Shown piece after piece: positions 60,308-64,000 of a stretch of 64,000 bases of DNA. The position numbers and the translations under genes are program-made. The stretch is from Bin87 sp965203195 (GTDB lineage Bacteria; Chloroflexota; Dehalococcoidia; Lucifugimonadales; UBA3495): NCBI GenBank assembly GCA_965203195.1, contig OZ241860.1, positions 2,604,001 through 2,668,000 on the forward strand. The letters are read 5' to 3'. Position 1 is the first letter of the stretch; every line of letters starts with the position of its first letter. Under the pieces are notes generated by a model, which was given only the letters and a program-made list of their open reading frames with translations, did not search any database and was not told the origin of the DNA.

Positions 60308-62295
60308 CTACCGCCGCTGCGCCGCAACATCCATACCCCGGTACTTCAGAACGGGGTACTGGCGCGAGGTGCCAAAGTCCCACCACTCCGCATTCCACCT
60401 GGCATAGATGCCCGTGTTGGCCGTAGGCGCCTGCAACTCCCGCGTCGTCTTGCCCAAGCCGCCGGCGCTGCGGGACTGGCCGGTAGTTTGGGCGTCCCAA
60501 TAGCTGCTGGTGACACTGCTGCTGGAGCCGGTTCCAACCAGTCCCCCCACACCGCTCTTGCCGGTTACGCGGCCAACGGCATAGCTGGCGGTGATTGCGC
60601 CGTCGCTGTAGCCGACCAAACCGCCAACATCTATACTTTTGCCGATTACGCGGCCAGTCGCATAGCTGGCGGTGATTGTGCCTTCACTGTAGCCGACTAG
60701 CCGCCAACATAGTAGTCCACGCCGGTTACGCTGCCGGTAGCGTAGCTGGCCGTAATTGCGCCGTCGTGGTTAATCCCGACCAGACCGCCCACATATCTGC
60801 TCTCGCCGGTTACGTCGCCGGTGGCGTAGCTGGCGGTAATTGCGCCGCTGCTGTAACCAACCAGGCCACCCGCCCGGTCGCTCCCGCTGGTTACGCTACC
60901 CGTCGCGTAGCTGTCGTCAATGCTGCCGGCGCTATATCCAACCAAACCGCCAACATAGTCGCTCTCGCCGGCTACACTGCCCGTCGCATGGCTACCATCA
61001 ATGCTGCCGACGCTGTATCCGACCAAACCGCCAACATAGTCGCCTATCCCACTGACTCCGACCGGAACGGAGCTGTAACTGCCCGAGATACGGCCGGAGT
61101 TGAAGCCGGCCAGCCCGCCTACCCATCCCCCGCCGGCGACCCGGCCGGCGGTGTAGCTGTTGACAATGGCGCCACCATTGTCGCCAACCAGTCCGCCCAC
61201 CCGGTCGGCGCCGCCGGTGATACGCAGCGCGGTGAGTCCCAAATTACGAATGACGGCGTCCTCGCCGGTGGCGCGGAAAAATCCGATGTGGCCGGCATCC
61301 GTCCGGCGGATGTAAAGGTTGGCGATAGTATGCCCGTTGCCGTCAAAAACGGCGTTGTACCGGAACGGCGTTTCCGGCTCGCCGATGGGCAGCCAGCCCG
61401 CGCCGTCGTTCCAGTAGGTATCGCCCGCATCAAAAAGGCCGTTGCCGTTGGGGGCAAAGTCCAGGTCGGCGGCCAGTTCGTAACCAGAACAACCCTTGAC
61501 GCAACCCATATCAGCCATTGCATTGGGGAACGCCGCCGCATAACCGGCGTAGGCGGACACGCCATCGCCGTCCCGGTCGTGCCGGATGACATCCAGCTGC
61601 GCCAGGCTGGCAATCTCAATCAGCCCGTCATCGTCGGTGTCATAGTCCCGACCAACCGGCGCCGGCGTCGCCGTCGGAGTAGCCGTAGCCGTCGGAGTAG
61701 CTGTAGCCGCCGGCGTAGCCCCCGGCGTCGGAGCAACGGTAGCCGCCAGCGTCGCCGTTGGCGTCGGTATAGCTGTCGCCCCCGGCGCCGGCGTGGGCGT
61801 GCTCCCTCCTCCGGGCGCCTCCGGCGCTGTTCCCGCCTCCGTCGGGCAGGATGTCGTATCCACCGCCGCCGTGGTCAGATAAGCCCACTCCGACCAGGTC
61901 CGGGCGCTGCCAAAGCGATGCCCAACACTGGCAACAATAAAAGCGTACTCCACGCCCGGCGCCAAATCGGAGCGAGTCTGAATAGTTTGACCTCGATTAA
62001 CTACATCTTGAAATGCGAAAACATCCAGCCATTCCCGCCCTCCTTCCGCCTGCGCCGCCCGGAAAGTTTCCATATTCACCCATCCGATGCGGTAATACGC
62101 CGCGTCCGCCACCGCATCCCACCTCACCACCGCCTGGCCGGTCTCAGCGCTGTTCTCTGCCCGGACATTGGCCGGCGCCGCCTGCCCTGCCTGCCCCTGC
62201 GCCTCGCTAGGAGACACACCCAGGCTCAATCCGATAACGGCCGACAGAACGGCGGCCAGCCCCAATCCCAATACCATCGCTTTCATCGTTGCCAT
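60308..62295 (-). pseudogene. Second GLUG-repeat surface protein gene, interrupted by a one-base deletion
   Basis: The protein starts with a signal peptide (MATMKAMVLGLGLAAVLSAV), an FN3-like domain, a TPTPTATP linker, one Asp-rich DYDTDDDGLIEIASLAQLDV motif and GLUG repeats. It stops after 532 residues at TAG (60697-60699). At that point GGCGGCTAGTCGGC appears where neighbouring repeats would predict GGCGGCCTAGTCGGC (GGLVG), so one C is missing. The other frame continues with GLUG repeats and the typical YWD...YPVLKYR ending to 60308. Restoring the base gives ~662 residues. It is a one-module relative of the giant protein. Confidence 0.8.
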
Positions 62296-62540
62296 TCCTC
62301 ACTTGCGGAAATTGCCGCGCTGCCGCCAGCCCTGTGGCGGACGCCGCGCAATATACACCATTTCCGGCGCGATGAGGCCGACATCCGCAACACGCTCCAA
62401 GCCGTTCCAAGTTTTGCATCACCCTGCCAACGCGCCCCCGCCGTTGACACTGCGCTACGCCCCCTGATAGCATCCCGCCACCGCCACCCGGCAAGCGACC
62501 CGATTCAGAATAAGCGTCTAACCACACAGGAGTTCCGCTT

Positions 62541-64000
62541 TTGGCCGGCATCGCCGCCTACGGCGCCTACATCCCCCGCTACCGCCTGGCCCCCGCCACG
62601 CAAGGCTGGCCCTACCCCCAGGAACGGGCGGTAGCCAACTTCGACGAGGACAGCGTCACCATGGCCGTGGCCGCCGGCGCCGACTGCCTGGCCGGCCGCG
62701 ACCGCAGCGCCATCGACGGCCTCATCTTCGCCAGCTCCACGCCCCCCTACGCCGAAAAGCAGTGCGCCGCCATCGTGGCCGCCGCCCTGGACCTGCGCCC
62801 CGACATTTTCGCCACGGACATCGCCAACTCCCTCCGCGCCGGCGCCGGCGCCATCAAATCCGCCCTGGACGCCGTGTCCGCCGGCAGCGCCCGCCAGGTT
62901 CTGGCCGTCATCGCCGACAGCCGCCAGGGCCCGCCCCGCGGCGAAATGGAACGCTCCTCCGGCGACGCCGCCGCCGCCTTCCTCATCGCGTCCGACGACC
63001 ATCCGACAGATAACCCGGCGTCCGACGACCATCCATCAGACGACCATCCGTCCGGCCACCGGGTAATCGCCGCATCCGCCGGCTCCTACTTCGTCACCGA
63101 CCATATGCTGGACACTTGGCGCGCGCCGGGCGACCCTTTCGTCCGTTCCTGGGAGGATCGCTTCGCCGCCGAGGCCGGCATTGAAAGAATTGTGCCGGCG
63201 GCCGTCTCCGCATACCTGCAACGGACGGGCACAGCTCCTGCCCAGGTCGGCAAGGCCGCCATCTACGCCCCCAACGCCCGCCAGTACGCCCGCCTGACCC
63301 GCGCGCTGGGCTTCTCCCCCGCCCAGACCCAGGATCCGATGTTCGGCGCCATCGGCAGCGCCGGCGCCGCCTTCGCCCCTCTGCTTCTGGCGGCGGCCCT
63401 GGAAACCGCCGCCCCCGGCGAACTCCTGCTGGTCGTATCCTACGGCGACGGCAGCGATGTCCTCGGCTTTCGCGCCACCCCCGCCATCGCCGCCGGCGCC
63501 GGCCGTCCCCCTATGGGCGTATCCGGCTGGGCGGCCTCCGGGCGCCCCCTGGACGACTACGAAACCTACGCCCGCTGGCGCGCCGTGTGGACTACCGACG
63601 ACGCCGCCCGCCGGCCCGCGCCCGCCTCCCCCTCCGCCGCCGCCCTGTGGCGGGAAGCCGACAAAAATGTGCGGCTGCGCGGCGCCCGCTGCCGGCAGTG
63701 CGGCTATGTCCAGTACCCTGCCCAGCGCGTGTGCGTGGAATGCCGCCAGGTCGACGCCGGCGAACCCGTGCGCTTGAGTGAACGCCCCGCGTCCGTCTTT
63801 ACCTACTCAATGGACTACATCGCCGGCGCCGTGGACACGCCCCTGGTGGTAGCCGTAGTGGACTTTGACGGCGGCGGGCGTATGCTGTGTATGATGACCG
63901 ACCGCGAGCCCGCCGAAATCCAAATCGGTATGCCCGTGACCATGAGCTTCCGCAAACTGCGGACGGTCAACGGCATCACCAACTACTACTGGAAAGCTGT
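62541..64000 (+). CDS. HMG-CoA-synthase-like thiolase-fold protein fused to DUF35 OB-fold (partial)
   Basis: The TTG start follows ACAGGAG, and the frame is open to the right edge. The N-terminal ~340 residues (IAAYGAYIPRYRL, FDEDSVTMAVAAGADCL, IDGLIFASSTPPYAEKQ) resemble 3-oxoacyl synthase III / HMG-CoA synthase. The site where HMG-CoA synthase has its catalytic Cys reads TDIANSLRAGAGAI, with no Cys. A DUF35 zinc ribbon (CRQCGYVQYPAQRVCVEC) and OB-fold (FTYSMDYIAGAVDTPLVVAV) follow. In archaea a separate DUF35 protein bridges thiolase and HMG-CoA synthase; here the two are one chain. A short repeat inserts extra Asp/His-rich residues near position 155. Confidence 0.82.
   Translation, partial: MAGIAAYGAYIPRYRLAPATQGWPYPQERAVANFDEDSVTMAVAAGADCLAGRDRSAIDGLIFASSTPPYAEKQCAAIVAAALDLRPDIFATDIANSLRAGAGAIKSALDAVSAGSARQVLAVIADSRQGPPRGEMERSSGDAAAAFLIASDDHPTDNPASDDHPSDDHPSGHRVIAASAGSYFVTDHMLDTWRAPGDPFVRSWEDRFAAEAGIERIVPAAVSAYLQRTGTAPAQVGKAAIYAPNARQYARLTRALGFSPAQTQDPMFGAIGSAGAAFAPLLLAAALETAAPGELLLVVSYGDGSDVLGFRATPAIAAGAGRPPMGVSGWAASGRPLDDYETYARWRAVWTTDDAARRPAPASPSAAALWREADKNVRLRGARCRQCGYVQYPAQRVCVECRQVDAGEPVRLSERPASVFTYSMDYIAGAVDTPLVVAVVDFDGGGRMLCMMTDREPAEIQIGMPVTMSFRKLRTVNGITNYYWKA
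62990..63053 (+). repeat. In-frame CGACGACCATCC-type repeat
   Basis: Copies of (T)CCGACGACCATCC and variants (ATCAGACGACCATCC) are repeated four times and insert Ser-Asp-Asp-His-Pro units into the synthase-like domain. Confidence 0.7.

Overview
The window is a GC-rich bacterial chromosome segment. Several traits suggest Chloroflexota: Thr/Pro 'PTPT' and 'PTNTP' surface linkers, a DUF5679 zinc ribbon, YtxH proteins, an F420-type LLM oxidoreductase, and an HMG-CoA-synthase-like protein fused to a DUF35 OB-fold. This placement is an inference; no rRNA is present to confirm it.

Region 1 (1-13.1 kb): the end of dnaG and rpoD are followed by a compact three-gene anti-phage operon (2884-5571). It has a patatin phospholipase, a CD-NTase and an E2-like/SEC-C protein, which together look like a short type II CBASS. 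A perfect bidirectional terminator separates it from aconitase. Next come a DNA methyltransferase fused to an Mrr-like nuclease domain, a 7Fe ferredoxin, an Lrp regulator, an EamA transporter and an SMP-30 lactonase.

Region 2 (13.2-28.6 kb): a coiled-coil membrane protein gene with two decaying tandem copies, two YtxH genes, a ktrB-ktrA-pheA run, tRNA-Arg(TCT), an LLM oxidoreductase, a PD-(D/E)XK-like protein, two MaoC-type dehydratases, lepB-yihY, rpsU, an IS1-family transposase and decayed genes, a DUF5679 zinc ribbon and a PIG-L deacetylase.

Region 3 (28.9-43.1 kb): a two-subunit CoA-transferase with a clear promoter, an OLD-like ATPase plus TOPRIM-like pair resembling PARIS-type defence, and an SDR lacking its catalytic Tyr. 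An extracellular cluster follows: two lipoprotein zinc peptidases, a 21-nt-repeat coiled-coil/nuclease-like gene, and two membrane-anchored surface proteins that share a domain. Remnants of a third peptidase gene flank the last two. A HigBA toxin-antitoxin module closes the region.

Region 4 (43.1-64 kb): uvrC, a tail-anchored protein, a 3259-residue modular GLUG surface protein with a 12-G tract in its leader and an Ala/Arg-rich N-terminus, seven tandem PaREP1/HEPN-like paralogues (one with a nonsense mutation, one deleted and frameshifted), a Cache-like lipoprotein, a second GLUG gene broken by one base, and the start of a fused HMG-CoA-synthase-like/DUF35 protein without the usual catalytic Cys.

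The strongest points for follow-up are the CBASS operon, the ATPase/TOPRIM pair, the PaREP1-like array, and the giant surface protein with its homopolymer tract.
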